Shown: positions 17,573 through 28,218 of the stretch, in pieces | Position numbering within the stretch: the stretch's first letter is position 1 | Layout of the letters: every line of letters begins with the position of its first letter | NCBI RefSeq assembly: GCF_018304945.1 | Contig: NZ_JAGQEE010000001.1 | Location: forward strand, 558,001 to 622,000 | Direction of reading: 5' to 3' | DNA length: 64,000 nucleotides | From: Collimonas humicola | Lineage (GTDB): Bacteria; Pseudomonadota; Gammaproteobacteria; Burkholderiales; Burkholderiaceae_D | Translations under genes and position numbers: made by a program | The notes under the pieces: model-generated | What the model was told of the DNA's origin: nothing | The model's input: only the letters and a program-made list of their open reading frames with translations | The model's database searches: none

Positions 17573-18748
17573 ATGACTGCTCTCACCAACCTGCTGGATC
17601 TGGATCCCGCACAACTGACCGCGTATTGCGGCGAGTTGGGGGAGAAGCCATTCCGCGCCAAACAATTATTGCGCTGGATTCATCAATTCGGCGCGCACGA
17701 TTTCGACGCGATGACCGACCTCGCCAAGTCATTGCGTGACAAGCTGGCGACCCGGGCGATCATCGCCGCTCCCGCTGTGATCAGCGATCACACCTCGACT
17801 GACGGCACCCGCAAATGGCTGCTTGATGTTGGCCAGGGCAATGCGGTCGAGACGGTGTTCATCCCCGAGGAAAACCGCGGCACCTTGTGTATTTCGACAC
17901 AGGCCGGCTGCGCCGTGAACTGCCGCTTTTGCTCCACCGGCAAGCAAGGTTTCAGCCGCAATCTGACGGTCGGTGAAATCATCGGCCAGCTGTGGATGGC
18001 GGAATTCGAATTGCGCAAGTCCAAGGGTGTCGAGCCCGGCCATAAAGGCGAGCGCCAGATCACCAACGTGGTGATGATGGGCATGGGCGAGCCTCTGCTG
18101 AACTATGAGCCGACGGTGACGGCGCTGAAGCTGATGCTGGACGATAACGCCTACGGCCTGTCGCGCCGCCGCGTGACGCTGTCCACCAGCGGCGTGGTGC
18201 CGATGATCGACAAGCTGTCGCAAGACTGCGCGGTGGCGATGGCGGTGTCGCTGCACGCCTCCAACGACACCTTGCGCGATGGCCTGGTGCCGCTCAACAA
18301 GAAATACCCGTTGCGTGAGCTGATGGCGGCCTGCAAGCGTTATCTGGAATTCGCGCCGCGCGATTTCATTACCTTTGAATACTGCATGCTGGATGACGTC
18401 AACGATACCGACGCCCACGCCCGCGAGCTGATCGCCCTGGTGCAGGGCCATGGCGGCGGTCCGGTGGTGCCGTGCAAATTCAACCTGATTCCGTTTAACC
18501 CTTTCCCTGAGTCCGGCCTGAAGCGCTCCAACAATCCGCGCATCAAGGCCTTTGCGCAGATCCTGATGGACGCCGGCATCGTCACCACTGTGCGCAAGAC
18601 GCGCGGCGACGATATCGATGCCGCCTGCGGCCAGCTGGCAGGGGAAGTGCAAGACCGTACGCGCGTGCAGGAACGCATGCAGAAAATGACCGAATATCAG
18701 CAGAAATTCGGGAAGAATTTTGGCCGCATCATCGAGGTGTCTGAGTGA
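17573..18748 (+). CDS. rlmN: dual-specificity rRNA/tRNA C2-methyladenosine synthase RlmN
   Basis: A 391-aa radical SAM enzyme that methylates A2503 of 23S rRNA and A37 of certain tRNAs. The radical SAM cluster cysteines are Cys113, Cys117 and Cys120 in CAVNCRFC. Other family marks are [16 protein letters not shown] and the C-terminal cysteine in DIDAACGQL, which resolves the methyl intermediate. The stop overlaps the GTG start of pilW by 4 nt. Confidence 0.95.
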   Translation: MTALTNLLDLDPAQLTAYCGELGEKPFRAKQLLRWIHQFGAHDFDAMTDLAKSLRDKLATRAIIAAPAVISDHTSTDGTRKWLLDVGQGNAVETVFIPEENRGTLCISTQAGCAVNCRFCSTGKQGFSRNLTVGEIIGQLWMAEFELRKSKGVEPGHKGERQITNVVMMGMGEPLLNYEPTVTALKLMLDDNAYGLSRRRVTLSTSGVVPMIDKLSQDCAVAMAVSLHASNDTLRDGLVPLNKKYPLRELMAACKRYLEFAPRDFITFEYCMLDDVNDTDAHARELIALVQGHGGGPVVPCKFNLIPFNPFPESGLKRSNNPRIKAFAQILMDAGIVTTVRKTRGDDIDAACGQLAGEVQDRTRVQERMQKMTEYQQKFGKNFGRIIEVSE

Positions 18749-19587
18749 CAGATCAAGTGAGCAGCAAACTGGGTAGCTGGAGTGGCCGTATCGTGTTTGC
18801 CGCGACGGCCTTGTCATTACTGGCAGGCCTGAGCGGCTGCGCCAATCCGCCGCTGAGCAGCGAGCAGCAGAGCGGATCCACCCGCGAGCTGGCGACCAGC
18901 TCCGACCAGACCGAGGCGCAACGCCGTGCCGGCATCCGTTTGCAGCTGGCGGTCGGTTATTACGAGCAGCGCCAGCTGGAAGTCGCCCTGGACGAGATCA
19001 AGCAGGCGCTGGCCGCTGATCCTGAGATGGCCGATGGCTACAGTGTGCGCGGCCTGATTTATATGGATATGGGCGAGAATCGCCTGGCCGACGAAAATTT
19101 CCAGCGTGCCTTGCGGCTGGCGCCGAGCAATCCGGATTTTGCCAATAATTATGGCTGGTTCCTGTGCCAGAACGGCCGCGCCAAGGAGTCGCTGGCTTAT
19201 TTCGAGACTGCCTTGAAGAGCCGTACCTACCAGTCGCCGGCAAAGGCTCTGACCAATGCCGGCGTGTGCAGCCTCAAACTGAACGATACGGCGGCGGCAG
19301 AGCGTTATCTGCTGCAAGCCTTCCAGTTCGATGCCAGCAATCCGCTGACCAATGCCAAGCTTGCGCAGCTGGCATATGACCACAACGACTATGAGCGGGC
19401 CCGGTTTTATATTGGGCTCGTATTGAAAACAGATGTGCAAAATGCGGAAGCATTATGGACAGCAATCAAAGTGGAGCGCAAGTTGGGTGACACAGCTGCA
19501 GAAGCAAGTTTGGTGACGCAATTACGCCGTCGTTTTGCCGGCTCCCCGGAATTCGCTGCTTACCAGCGCGGAGCGTTTAATGAGTGA
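18745..19587 (+). CDS. pilW: type IV pilus biogenesis/stability lipoprotein PilW (PilF)
   Basis: A 280-aa lipoprotein starting at GTG 18745, overlapping the rlmN stop (GTGA). The signal peptide ends in a Leu-Ser-Gly-Cys lipobox, and the mature protein consists of about six TPR repeats (e.g. [25 protein letters not shown]). PilW/PilF helps the secretin PilQ assemble in the outer membrane for type IV pili. This position, between rlmN and a rodZ-like gene, is conserved in beta- and gammaproteobacteria. The stop lies 5 nt inside the next gene. Confidence 0.9.
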   Translation: MTDQVSSKLGSWSGRIVFAATALSLLAGLSGCANPPLSSEQQSGSTRELATSSDQTEAQRRAGIRLQLAVGYYEQRQLEVALDEIKQALAADPEMADGYSVRGLIYMDMGENRLADENFQRALRLAPSNPDFANNYGWFLCQNGRAKESLAYFETALKSRTYQSPAKALTNAGVCSLKLNDTAAAERYLLQAFQFDASNPLTNAKLAQLAYDHNDYERARFYIGLVLKTDVQNAEALWTAIKVERKLGDTAAEASLVTQLRRRFAGSPEFAAYQRGAFNE

Positions 19588-20581
19588 GCCAGAACAGTTG
19601 AAGCGGGCTGCTGCCGACGAAGTCCTGCACTTGGACAATCTGGCCGAGCAGGCGCACAGCGCAGCCGGCCCGGCCACGCTCGGTAGCCAGCTGGCCGGCA
19701 GGCGCGAGCAGCTTGGCTGGTCGGTGGCGGAAGTCGCCAGCCATCTGAAGCTGGCGCCGCGCCAGATCGAAGCAATGGAAGCCGATAATTACTCCGCCTT
19801 GCCGACCATGGTCATGACGCGCGGCTTTATCCGCTCCTACGCCAAATTGCTGGACCTCGACGTGAGCGACGCATTGGCGGCCATTTCACCCGCAGCCGCG
19901 GTGCAACCCGTGCGCGCTACCGCGCATGGCCAGCTGTCGACGCCTTTTTCAGAGTCCCGTTTCAGCTTGATGGGGCGCAGCAAATTCGCTTATAAATGGC
20001 TGGTCGTGCTGGCGGTGCTGTTGTTGCTGGCGGCGGTGGCGATACGGCTCGATGTGCTGCCGGTGGTGCAGAATACCTTGCAGTCGTTGAGCGAGAAAGC
20101 TGCCGCATCGGCAACTGCCTCAACGGCTGCGTCAACTAGCGAAGACGCTGCTGCCGCTTCGTCTGCGAGCATGGATACCCAGGCCGCCGATAAAGAAGCG
20201 AATGCAGCTTTGACGGCTGCTCCGGCTGCGGCCGTTCCTGCGGCGAACGGGGCAACGGTAGCTGGCGCCGAAGTTAACGCTGCCGCGGCCAGTCCTGTTG
20301 CGGCCAATGGCGGAGCAACTGCAGCGACAGCCAGCCCGGCGGGCGGCGGCGAACTAAGCCTGAACTTCCGCCAGGATTCATGGGTCGATATCAAGCGCGC
20401 TGACAACACCGTGCTGATTTCGCGTCTGGTGAAAGCCGGCAGCACGGAAACGGTAGACATGTCGCAGCCGGTCAACGTCATCATCGGCAATATCGCCGGG
20501 GTTGACGCTACCTTGCGCGGCGCGCCGCTGGACCTGAAGGCCGGGTCCAAGACCAATGTCGCCCGGCTGACCTTGAAATAA
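19580..20581 (+). CDS. rodZ: RodZ-like helix-turn-helix membrane protein (DUF4115)
   Basis: A 333-aa protein with the RodZ layout: cytoplasmic Xre-type helix-turn-helix (about residues 33-100, [25 protein letters not shown]), one membrane helix (about 136-158, [18 protein letters not shown]), an Ala/Ser/Thr-rich periplasmic linker, and a C-terminal DUF4115 beta domain ([17 protein letters not shown]). RodZ links MreB to the cell-wall elongation machinery. ATG 19580 has a GGAG site and overlaps pilW by 8 nt; an upstream extension inside pilW is open but unlikely. Confidence 0.88.
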   Translation: MSEPEQLKRAAADEVLHLDNLAEQAHSAAGPATLGSQLAGRREQLGWSVAEVASHLKLAPRQIEAMEADNYSALPTMVMTRGFIRSYAKLLDLDVSDALAAISPAAAVQPVRATAHGQLSTPFSESRFSLMGRSKFAYKWLVVLAVLLLLAAVAIRLDVLPVVQNTLQSLSEKAAASATASTAASTSEDAAAASSASMDTQAADKEANAALTAAPAAAVPAANGATVAGAEVNAAAASPVAANGGATAATASPAGGGELSLNFRQDSWVDIKRADNTVLISRLVKAGSTETVDMSQPVNVIIGNIAGVDATLRGAPLDLKAGSKTNVARLTLK

Positions 20582-20600
20582 GCTTGAAAGAGAGATGTTC

Positions 20601-21857
20601 ATGAATCTTCCGATCGGCTCAGGCCCTACTGCACGACGTCTCAGCCGCGGCGCGGTGATCAGCTACGGCGAGCGCAAGATCATGGTCGGCGGCGGCGCAC
20701 CGGTGGTGGTGCAGTCGATGACCAATACCGATACCGCCGACGCCATCGGCACCGCGATCCAGATCAAGGACCTGGCGCGCGCCGGTTCCGAACTGGTGCG
20801 GATTACCGTGAATAATCCGGAAGCGGCGGCGGCTGTGCCGGCGATCCGCGAACAGCTGGACAAGATGGGCATCGATGTGCCGCTGGTGGGCGATTTTCAC
20901 TACAACGGCCATACCTTGCTGAACGATTATCCTGAGTGTGCCCAGGCCTTGTCGAAATACCGCATCAACCCGGGCAATGTGGGCAAGGGCGCCAAGCGCG
21001 ACACCCAGTTTGCGCAGATGATTGAAGCCGCTTGCAAGTACAACAAGCCGGTGCGCATCGGCGTCAACTGGGGCAGTCTCGACCAGGCGCTGCTGGCGCG
21101 CATCATGGACGAGAACGCCGCGCGCAGCCAGCCTTGGCCGGCGCAGGCGGTGATGTACGAAGCGCTGGTGACTTCGGCCATCGAAAACGCGCAAAGAGCG
21201 GAAGAGCTCGGCTTGGCTGCCGACCGTATCATCCTGTCGTGCAAGGTCTCCGGCGTGCAGGATCTGATCGCCGTATACCGGGAACTGGCGCGCCGCTGCG
21301 ACTACCCTCTGCATCTGGGGTTGACCGAAGCGGGCATGGGCAGCAAGGGCATCGTCGCCTCGACCGCGGCCTTGTCGGTGCTGCTGCAAGAGGGCATAGG
21401 CGACACCATCCGGATTTCGCTGACGCCGGAACCGGGCGGCGACCGCACCCGCGAAGTGATCGTCGGCCAGGAAATCTTGCAGACCATGGGCTTGCGCAAA
21501 TTCGCGCCGATGGTGATTGCATGTCCTGGCTGCGGCCGCACCACGTCGACCGTGTTCCAGGACCTGGCTGACAAGATCCAGACCTATCTGCGCGATCAGA
21601 TGCCGGTCTGGAAAAAAGCTTACCCGGGCGTTGAAGGCATGAATGTGGCGGTCATGGGTTGCATCGTGAATGGCCCCGGCGAGTCCAAGCATGCGAATAT
21701 CGGTATCAGCTTGCCGGGCACGGGCGAATCGCCTGCGGCGCCGGTATTCATCGATGGCGAGAAGAAACTGACGTTGCGCGGCGAGCGGATTGCCGAAGAA
21801 TTCCAGGCAGTCGTGCTGGATTATGTGAAGAGCCATTACGGCAAGCAGGCAGCCTGA
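20601..21857 (+). CDS. ispG: 4-hydroxy-3-methylbut-2-enyl-diphosphate synthase IspG (GcpE)
   Basis: A 418-aa iron-sulfur enzyme of the MEP isoprenoid pathway that converts MEcPP to HMBPP. The TIM-barrel part opens with [18 protein letters not shown], and the cluster cysteines lie in ACPGCGRTT and GCIVNGPGE near the C-terminus. Two starts are possible: ATG 20595 directly abuts the AAAGAGAG ribosome site, so ATG 20601 with a normal gap is preferred. The protein is longer than the E. coli enzyme (372 aa), as is common in betaproteobacteria. Confidence 0.95.
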   Translation: MNLPIGSGPTARRLSRGAVISYGERKIMVGGGAPVVVQSMTNTDTADAIGTAIQIKDLARAGSELVRITVNNPEAAAAVPAIREQLDKMGIDVPLVGDFHYNGHTLLNDYPECAQALSKYRINPGNVGKGAKRDTQFAQMIEAACKYNKPVRIGVNWGSLDQALLARIMDENAARSQPWPAQAVMYEALVTSAIENAQRAEELGLAADRIILSCKVSGVQDLIAVYRELARRCDYPLHLGLTEAGMGSKGIVASTAALSVLLQEGIGDTIRISLTPEPGGDRTREVIVGQEILQTMGLRKFAPMVIACPGCGRTTSTVFQDLADKIQTYLRDQMPVWKKAYPGVEGMNVAVMGCIVNGPGESKHANIGISLPGTGESPAAPVFIDGEKKLTLRGERIAEEFQAVVLDYVKSHYGKQAA

Positions 21858-21923
21858 GCCAAGCCAGCAATACAGCAACAAATAGTCGCGAAAAATTGAT
21901 CACTACCAGTGAATTGAAAAAGA

Positions 21924-23321
21924 ATGTCAGAAAATAAGAAAGCCGAAAAAATCGTCGGCGTAAAGGGAATGAACGATATCCTGCCGGCCGATGCGGCCTT
22001 GTGGGAATTGTTTGAAAACACCGTCGAATCGGTGCTCAAGAGCTACGGCTTCCAGAAGATCCGTACGCCTATCGTCGAACCGACGGCCTTGTTTGCGCGC
22101 GGCCTCGGCGCGGTCACCGATATCGTCGAAAAGGAAATGTATTCCTTCACCGATTCGATGAACGGCGACAACCTGACCCTCCGTCCGGAAAGCACTGCCG
22201 GCGTGGTGCGCGCCGCCATCGAACATAACCTGACCTACGACGGCCCTAAGCGGCTCTGGTATAACGGCCCGATGTTCCGCCACGAGCGGCCGCAGCGCGG
22301 ACGCTATCGGCAGTTCCATCAGGTCGGCGCCGAAGCGCTGGGCTTTACCGGCCCGGATATCGATGCCGAACTGATCATGATGTGCCAGCGGCTGTGGGAC
22401 GACCTCGGTTTGCAAGACGTCAAGCTGCAACTCAATTCGATCGGCGACGCCGAAGAGCGCAACCGCCATCGCGCTGACCTGATCGCTTACTTTGAACAGC
22501 ATCAGGAATTGCTGGACGCCGATGCCCAGCGCCGCTTGCATACCAATCCGCTGCGCATCCTGGACACCAAGAATCCCGCGATGCAGGAAATGGTCAATGC
22601 CGCGCCGCAGCTGCTGTCCTACCTGGGCGCGGAATCGCTGGCGCACTTCGAAGGCGTGCAGAAGATCCTGAATCACAACAATATTCCTTTCACCATCAAC
22701 CCGCGCCTGGTGCGCGGCATGGATTACTACAACCGCACGGTGTTCGAATGGGTGACCGACCAGCTCGGTTCGCAGGGGACGGTCTGTGGCGGCGGCCGCT
22801 ACGATCCGCTGGTGGAAATGTTCGGCGGCAAGCCGACCCCGGCCTGCGGCTTTGCCATGGGCGTGGAACGCCTGCTGGAACTGATGCGGGCGAACGGCGA
22901 ACAGGCTGAACGCAACGAGTGCGACGTTTATCTGGTGCATCAGGGCGAGGCGGCGCAGCTGCAATCGTTCGTGCTGGCGGAACGTCTGCGCAATGCCGGG
23001 CTGGATGTTGTGCTACATTGCGCTTCGTCCAATGCCGGCGGCAGCTTCAAATCGCAGATGAAACGGGCCGACGCCAGCGGTGCGGCATACGCCATCATCA
23101 TCGGCGACGATGAAGTCGCCAACCATACTGCGACTGTCAAGACCTTGCGTGCCGACAGCCACGCGGGGCATGATCATGCGGCCGATGGCGAAAAAGCGAG
23201 CGGCGGCAATCAAAGTGTCGTACCTTTCGATGCGGTAAGCGATTATCTGGTTGATCAGATCGTCGGAGCAGGTGACGATCATGGTCACGACCATGGCGAT
23301 CACGTTCATTATCATCACTAA
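21924..23321 (+). CDS. hisS: histidyl-tRNA synthetase with histidine-rich tail
   Basis: Charges tRNA-His. The 465-aa product has the class II motifs (motif 2 around [17 protein letters not shown], the histidine loop [15 protein letters not shown], motif 3 [14 protein letters not shown]...GFAMGVERL) and a C-terminal anticodon-binding domain. Two features are odd: an insertion near residue 410 with the sequence [16 protein letters not shown], and a terminal tail [16 protein letters not shown]. Together they put about a dozen histidines in the last 55 residues. The core is normal in length. The next gene starts 20 nt later. Confidence 0.95.
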   Translation: MSENKKAEKIVGVKGMNDILPADAALWELFENTVESVLKSYGFQKIRTPIVEPTALFARGLGAVTDIVEKEMYSFTDSMNGDNLTLRPESTAGVVRAAIEHNLTYDGPKRLWYNGPMFRHERPQRGRYRQFHQVGAEALGFTGPDIDAELIMMCQRLWDDLGLQDVKLQLNSIGDAEERNRHRADLIAYFEQHQELLDADAQRRLHTNPLRILDTKNPAMQEMVNAAPQLLSYLGAESLAHFEGVQKILNHNNIPFTINPRLVRGMDYYNRTVFEWVTDQLGSQGTVCGGGRYDPLVEMFGGKPTPACGFAMGVERLLELMRANGEQAERNECDVYLVHQGEAAQLQSFVLAERLRNAGLDVVLHCASSNAGGSFKSQMKRADASGAAYAIIIGDDEVANHTATVKTLRADSHAGHDHAADGEKASGGNQSVVPFDAVSDYLVDQIVGAGDDHGHDHGDHVHYHH

Positions 23322-23341
23322 AATCAACAACTAAAAATCAT

Positions 23342-23992
23342 ATGGCATTCGATCTCGACGAACAGGAACAACTGGCAACGCTCAAGAACTGGTGGGACAA
23401 GTACGGCAATCTGGCCACCTGGGTGCTGATCATCGCGCTGGCGGCGTATGCCGGCTGGTCCGGCTGGAACTACTACCAGCGCAGCCAGGCCTTGCAGGCT
23501 TCGCAGCTCTACGACGAGCAGCAAAAGGCTGTGACGGCGAAAGACAACGCCAAGGTGCAGCGCGCCGCCGCCGATATCCAGCAGAAATTCGGCAGCACCG
23601 CCTATGCCGGCATGGCCGCCATGTCTGCCGCCAAGGCAGCGTTCGACGCCAACGATCTGAACGCCGCCAAGGAACAGCTGCAATGGGTGGTCGATCATGG
23701 TCACGATGCAGACTACAAGGCGCTGGCCAGAATCCGCCTGGCGGGCATCTTGCTGGACCAGAAGGCCTATGACGATGGCTTGAAAGTGCTGGCGGCCGAC
23801 TTGCCCGCACCTTTCGCCAGCGCCGCGGCTGACCGCAAGGGCGACATCCTTGTCGCGCAGAACAAGCTCGACGAAGCACGCGCCGCTTACCAGCTGGCGC
23901 TGGACAAGATGGATAGCAAGAATCCCGGCAAACAATTGATTCAATTGAAACTGGATGCGATTGGCGGAGCTCCAGCCAAAGCGGCAGCCTGA
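23342..23992 (+). CDS. YfgM-like tetratricopeptide membrane protein
   Basis: A 216-aa protein with a short cytoplasmic N-terminus (FDLDEQEQLATLKNWWDKYG), one membrane helix (about residues 23-43) and a periplasmic TPR-like helical domain. This matches E. coli YfgM, an ancillary partner of the SecYEG translocon and PpiD chaperone; the order hisS-yfgM-bamB-der is the same as in E. coli. No catalytic residues are expected. Confidence 0.88.
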   Translation: MAFDLDEQEQLATLKNWWDKYGNLATWVLIIALAAYAGWSGWNYYQRSQALQASQLYDEQQKAVTAKDNAKVQRAAADIQQKFGSTAYAGMAAMSAAKAAFDANDLNAAKEQLQWVVDHGHDADYKALARIRLAGILLDQKAYDDGLKVLAADLPAPFASAAADRKGDILVAQNKLDEARAAYQLALDKMDSKNPGKQLIQLKLDAIGGAPAKAAA

Positions 23993-24011
23993 TAATTCGA
24001 AAAGGAAGAAT

Positions 24012-25160
24012 ATGCGTGTTATGACTATGCGAGCGGTGAAGGTTGCCTGTGCTGGCGCTCTGCTGATATTGGGCGGCTGTTCCTTGTTCAGCGGCAAGGC
24101 GCCAAGTAATCCGCCGGCACCTTTGGTCGAGTTTACGCAAAGCCTGAAAGTCCATCCTGCATGGACGCAATCGATAGGCAGTGCTTCCATCTTTACATTC
24201 TCGCCGGCAGTTGCCGGCAACAGCGTGTACGCAGCAGCGACCGACGGCACCGTGGTCCGCATCGACGCCGTTACCGGCGCGGTGGCCTGGAAGATCAGCG
24301 CCGGCAGCAAGCTGACCGGCGGCGTCGGCACGGACGGCACGATTGTCGCCGTAGCCGGCGACAAGGGCATGCTGCTGGCGTTTGACGCCGAAGGCAAGAA
24401 GCGTTGGCAGGCGCAGGCTTCCAGCGAGATCCTGTCGGCGCCGGCGGTAGGCCAGGGGCTGGTGATCGTCCGCAGCCAGGACAATCGCATTTCCGCATTC
24501 GACGCCGAAACCGGCGAGCGCCGCTGGACCGTGCTGCGCACTTTGCCGACGCTGACGCTGCGCTCGGCGCCTGGTATCCTGGTTGTTCCGCAGGCAACAT
24601 TCCTGTCGTTGCCGGGTGGCCGCTTGTCGGCCTTGAACCTGACTAACGGCGGCCCATGGTGGGAAATGGCGATCGGCGATCCGCGCGGCACTACCGAGCT
24701 GGAACGGGTTGCAGACGCTTCCGGCATGCCGGTGATCGTCGGCCGTGACGTTTGCGCCGTCGCTTATCAAGGCCGGGTCGGCTGTTTCGATGCCGGCAGC
24801 GGCAACGCGCACTGGGTCAAGCCGTTCTCCAGCGATGTCGGGGTCGGCAGCGATGGCCATAACATCTATGCGGCTGACGAACGCGGCGCAATCTCCGCGT
24901 TCACTCTGGACAGCGGTGCGGTAGTATGGCAAAACAAGCAGTTGGCCAACCGTGTCCTGACTACTCCGGTGGTATTGGGCAACACAGTGGTTGTCGGCGA
25001 TTTTGAAGGGTATATTCACTTCTTGTCGCGCGAAGACGGCGCACTGAAAGCACGGATCCGTGCAGATAGCAGCGCAGTACTGCCGAACCCGGTGGTAGCT
25101 GGCTCTAATGTGATTTTTCAAACCAAAGCAGGAACATTGATCGCTATTGCGACAGAGTAA
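24012..25160 (+). CDS. bamB: outer-membrane assembly lipoprotein BamB
   Basis: A 382-aa lipoprotein of the BAM complex. The signal peptide ends in a Leu-Gly-Gly-Cys lipobox and the mature part is an eight-bladed PQQ-type beta-propeller, seen as repeats of the kind [31 protein letters not shown] and [18 protein letters not shown] 24012 follows a clear GGAAG ribosome site; an open extension upstream to 23955 lies within the preceding gene and is not needed. It is followed 7 nt later by der. Confidence 0.94.
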   Translation: MRVMTMRAVKVACAGALLILGGCSLFSGKAPSNPPAPLVEFTQSLKVHPAWTQSIGSASIFTFSPAVAGNSVYAAATDGTVVRIDAVTGAVAWKISAGSKLTGGVGTDGTIVAVAGDKGMLLAFDAEGKKRWQAQASSEILSAPAVGQGLVIVRSQDNRISAFDAETGERRWTVLRTLPTLTLRSAPGILVVPQATFLSLPGGRLSALNLTNGGPWWEMAIGDPRGTTELERVADASGMPVIVGRDVCAVAYQGRVGCFDAGSGNAHWVKPFSSDVGVGSDGHNIYAADERGAISAFTLDSGAVVWQNKQLANRVLTTPVVLGNTVVVGDFEGYIHFLSREDGALKARIRADSSAVLPNPVVAGSNVIFQTKAGTLIAIATE

Positions 25161-25167
25161 GATTTTA

Positions 25168-26514
25168 ATGAAGCCAGTAATAGCACTTGTAGGACGTCCC
25201 AATGTCGGCAAATCGACGTTATTTAATCGCCTGACGCGTTCCCGTGATGCGTTGGTCGCCGATTTGCCCGGCCTGACTCGCGATCGCCACTATGGCGAAG
25301 GGCGGGTCGGCGAGCGGCCATTCCTGGTGATTGATACTGGTGGTTTCGAGCCGGTGGCCAAAGAAGGCATCATGCACGAAATGGCCAAGCAGACCAAGCA
25401 GGCCGTGGCAGAAGCCGACGTCGTGATCTTTATCGTCGACGGCCGCCAGGGCCTGACGCCGCATGACAAGACCATCACCGATTTCCTGCGCAAATCGGGC
25501 CGCTCGGTGATGCTGGTGGTGAACAAGTCCGAAGGGATGAAGTACACCTCGGTCACCGCCGAATTCTACGAACTCGGCATGGGCGATCCGTATGTCATAT
25601 CGGCTGCGCACGGCGACGGCGTTGCCGACCTGGTGGAAGAATCGCTGGACCTGGCGTTCGCGCAGCGTCCGCCGGAAGTGGAGGAGCCTGAAGGCAAGGA
25701 AGATCGCGGCATCAAGATTGCCATCGTCGGCCGGCCGAATGTCGGCAAGTCGACCCTGGTCAACACCTTGCTGGGCGAAGAGCGCGTGATCGCGTTCGAC
25801 ATGCCGGGCACGACCCGCGATTCGATCGAGATTCCGTTCGAGCGCGACGGCAAGAAATACACCTTGATCGACACGGCCGGCATCCGCCGGCGCGGCAAGG
25901 TGTTTGAAGCCATCGAGAAATTTTCGGTGGTCAAGACCTTGCAATCGATTTCGGAAGCCAACGTAGTCTTGCTGCTGCTGGATGCGCAGCAGGATATCTC
26001 GGAGCAGGACGCCCATATCGCCGGCTTCGTGCTGGAAACCGGCCGTGCGCTGGTGGTCGGCGTCAACAAATGGGATGGCCTGACCAGCGACCGTCGCGAT
26101 GAAATCAAGATGGACATGGACCGCAAGCTGAATTTCCTGTCGTTTGCGAAATTCCACTTCATTTCCGCATTGAAGTCGACCGGCATCACGCCTTTGATGA
26201 AATCCATCGATTCCGCCTATGCGGCAGCGATGTCCAATCTGACCACGCCAAAACTGACGCGTGCCCTGATCGAAGCAGTGGAGCACCAGCAGCCGCGGCG
26301 CAAGGGTTCGATCCGTCCGAAGCTGCGTTATGCCCACCAGGGCGGCATGAACCCGCCTATCGTCGTCATCCATGGCAATGCCCTGGAATCGATCGAGGAT
26401 AACTATAAACGTTATCTGGAAAAACATTTCCGCGAAACTTTTTCGCTGGTCGGGACTCCATTACGTATCGAATTCAGATCCAGCCGGAATCCATACGCGC
26501 GCCAGGAAAAATAA
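25168..26514 (+). CDS. der: ribosome biogenesis GTPase Der (EngA)
   Basis: A 448-aa protein with two tandem GTPase domains and a C-terminal KH-like domain. Both P-loops read [10 protein letters not shown] (near residues 8 and 188); the G3 motifs DTGG and DTAG and the G4 motifs NKSE and NKWD are present. It acts in 50S subunit maturation. The start is ATG 25168; an upstream TTG extension is not needed. The G4 of the first domain reads NKSE rather than NKxD, with Glu in place of Asp. Confidence 0.96.
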   Translation: MKPVIALVGRPNVGKSTLFNRLTRSRDALVADLPGLTRDRHYGEGRVGERPFLVIDTGGFEPVAKEGIMHEMAKQTKQAVAEADVVIFIVDGRQGLTPHDKTITDFLRKSGRSVMLVVNKSEGMKYTSVTAEFYELGMGDPYVISAAHGDGVADLVEESLDLAFAQRPPEVEEPEGKEDRGIKIAIVGRPNVGKSTLVNTLLGEERVIAFDMPGTTRDSIEIPFERDGKKYTLIDTAGIRRRGKVFEAIEKFSVVKTLQSISEANVVLLLLDAQQDISEQDAHIAGFVLETGRALVVGVNKWDGLTSDRRDEIKMDMDRKLNFLSFAKFHFISALKSTGITPLMKSIDSAYAAAMSNLTTPKLTRALIEAVEHQQPRRKGSIRPKLRYAHQGGMNPPIVVIHGNALESIEDNYKRYLEKHFRETFSLVGTPLRIEFRSSRNPYARQEK

Positions 26515-26586
26515 TTTTTTAAAAATACTTTTTTCTAAGCAGTAAATCTGAAAATCGTTTACATTCGTAAAACACCCACCGAGTCA

Positions 26587-26615
26587 TTCACTTAGAATCA
26601 TATTGGTTCTAATAT
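26587..26615 (+). promoter_or_regulatory. candidate sigma-70 promoter for hfq
   Basis: TTCACT (26587-26592) and TAATAT (26610-26615) are separated by 17 nt in the AT-rich gap between der and hfq. The predicted transcript would start about 40 nt before the hfq ATG. Match to consensus is partial. Confidence 0.4.
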
Positions 26616-26661
26616 GCATTTTGCATTTGACTTCTAATCACAACAACACAGTGGAGTAGCC

Positions 26662-26898
26662 ATGAGTAATAAAGGGCAATTGTTACAAGACCCGTTTTTG
26701 AACGCCTTGCGCAAGGAACATGTTCCGGTTTCTATCTATCTGGTCAACGGCATCAAGCTGCAGGGCCATATTGAATCCTTCGATCAATACGTCGTTTTAT
26801 TGCGCAATACCGTTACCCAAATGGTATACAAACACGCCATCTCAACCGTAGTTCCTGCTCGCGCTGTCAATCTGAATCTTGAATCTGAAGCAGAATAA
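26662..26898 (+). CDS. hfq: RNA chaperone Hfq
   Basis: A 78-aa Sm-like protein that pairs small RNAs with mRNAs. The Sm1 segment ([27 protein letters not shown]) and the Sm2 motif YKHAIS, which lines the uridine-binding pore, are intact; the C-terminal tail is short, as usual in betaproteobacteria. A GTGGAG ribosome site precedes the ATG. It leads the hfq-hflX-hflK-hflC-hisZ-purA run. A small GC-rich hairpin without a T-run (26910-26928) separates it from hflX. Confidence 0.97.
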   Translation: MSNKGQLLQDPFLNALRKEHVPVSIYLVNGIKLQGHIESFDQYVVLLRNTVTQMVYKHAISTVVPARAVNLNLESEAE

Positions 26899-26949
26899 CC
26901 ATTTGCCGGCCGCTTTGTCGCAGAGCGGGGCGGCTACTCGATTGTTCCT

Positions 26950-28080
26950 ATGCGCGCAGCGCTAGTTGGCGTGGACTTCGGCAAAGGCGACTTTGCCGCG
27001 AGTCTCGAAGAGCTTTCCTTGCTGGCCAAGTCTGCCGGCGCGTTGCCGTTGATCACCATCACCGGAAAGCGCAGCAGCCCGGACGCCGCCTTGTTTGTCG
27101 GTTCCGGCAAGGCACAGGAAATCGCCGACGCCGTGTTTGATGATGAACTTGAAATTGTCATTTTCAACCACGCCTTGTCACCCGCCCAGCAGCGCAATCT
27201 TGAGCGAGTACTCAAAGTCAGAGTCCTGGACCGCACCAGCCTGATCCTCGACATCTTTGCCCAAAGAGCCAAAAGCCATGAGGGTAAGGTGCAGGTTGAG
27301 CTTGCGCAGTTGCAGCATCTGGCGACGCGCCTGATCCGCGGCTGGACTCACTTGGAACGACAAAAGGGCGGTATCGGCCTGCGCGGCCCGGGTGAAACCC
27401 AGCTGGAAACCGACCGCCGCTTGTTGGGCGACAGGGTCAAGGCCTTGCGCGCACGGCTGGACAAGCTGCATAAGCAGCACGCAACGCAAAGGCGGGCGCG
27501 CGGCCGCAGTGCGACGATTTCGATTTCGCTGGTGGGCTATACCAATGCCGGCAAGTCAACCTTGTTCAATGCGCTGGCCAAGGCCGGCGTATATGCCGCG
27601 GACCAGCTGTTTGCAACGCTGGACACCACTTCCAGGCGGGTTTACCTGGGCGAGGCGGGCAGTGTAGTGATTTCGGATACGGTTGGTTTCATTCGTGAAT
27701 TGCCGCATCAGTTGGTAGCTGCATTCCGGGCTACCCTGGAAGAGACCATCCATGCCGACCTGTTGTTGCACGTGGTCGATGCGGCAAGTCCGGCGCGCAT
27801 GGAGCAGATCGAGCAGGTAAACCTGGTGTTGAAGGAAATCGGCGCCGACCATATTCCGCAGATTCTGGTGTGGAATAAGATCGATGCGGCAGAACTGGAG
27901 CCTTCGGCCGAGCGTGATGAGTATGATAAAATTCAGCGAGTTTTTATCAGCGCGCAAAAGGGCATAGGCCTGGACTTATTGCGTCAGGCCATTACAGAAT
28001 TTGTTGCCCGGGTACCAACAGCAACGGCCTATCCGGCGCCGGCTGCGGATCTTGAGGATAACCACATTAAACAGGTGTGA
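26950..28080 (+). CDS. hflX: ribosome-associated GTPase HflX
   Basis: A 376-aa GTPase that splits stalled ribosomes, especially after heat or antibiotic stress. The N-terminal HflX domain carries the GLGGRG-like segment GIGLRGPGETQLETDRR, followed by a coiled coil and the G domain with GYTNAGKSTLF, DTVGF and NKID. No C-terminal extension as in the 426-aa E. coli protein is present beyond a short tail. Confidence 0.94.
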   Translation: MRAALVGVDFGKGDFAASLEELSLLAKSAGALPLITITGKRSSPDAALFVGSGKAQEIADAVFDDELEIVIFNHALSPAQQRNLERVLKVRVLDRTSLILDIFAQRAKSHEGKVQVELAQLQHLATRLIRGWTHLERQKGGIGLRGPGETQLETDRRLLGDRVKALRARLDKLHKQHATQRRARGRSATISISLVGYTNAGKSTLFNALAKAGVYAADQLFATLDTTSRRVYLGEAGSVVISDTVGFIRELPHQLVAAFRATLEETIHADLLLHVVDAASPARMEQIEQVNLVLKEIGADHIPQILVWNKIDAAELEPSAERDEYDKIQRVFISAQKGIGLDLLRQAITEFVARVPTATAYPAPAADLEDNHIKQV

Positions 28081-28218
28081 ACCGGTTTTAAACAAATTCT
28101 TACAAGTTCTTATAAGGTAACTGAACTGTAAAGGTAATTGTAAGTAAGCAACGTTGATCAAACGCCTCTCACGAGCATTCCAACCTATTTGTTTTATTTA
28201 CTTAAAGATAACGATCGA

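Noticed and set aside
26910-26928. Hairpin between hfq and hflX as a terminator
   Set aside because: The 8-bp stem has a G-T pair, a 3-nt loop and no T-run behind it, so it is not a convincing intrinsic terminator.
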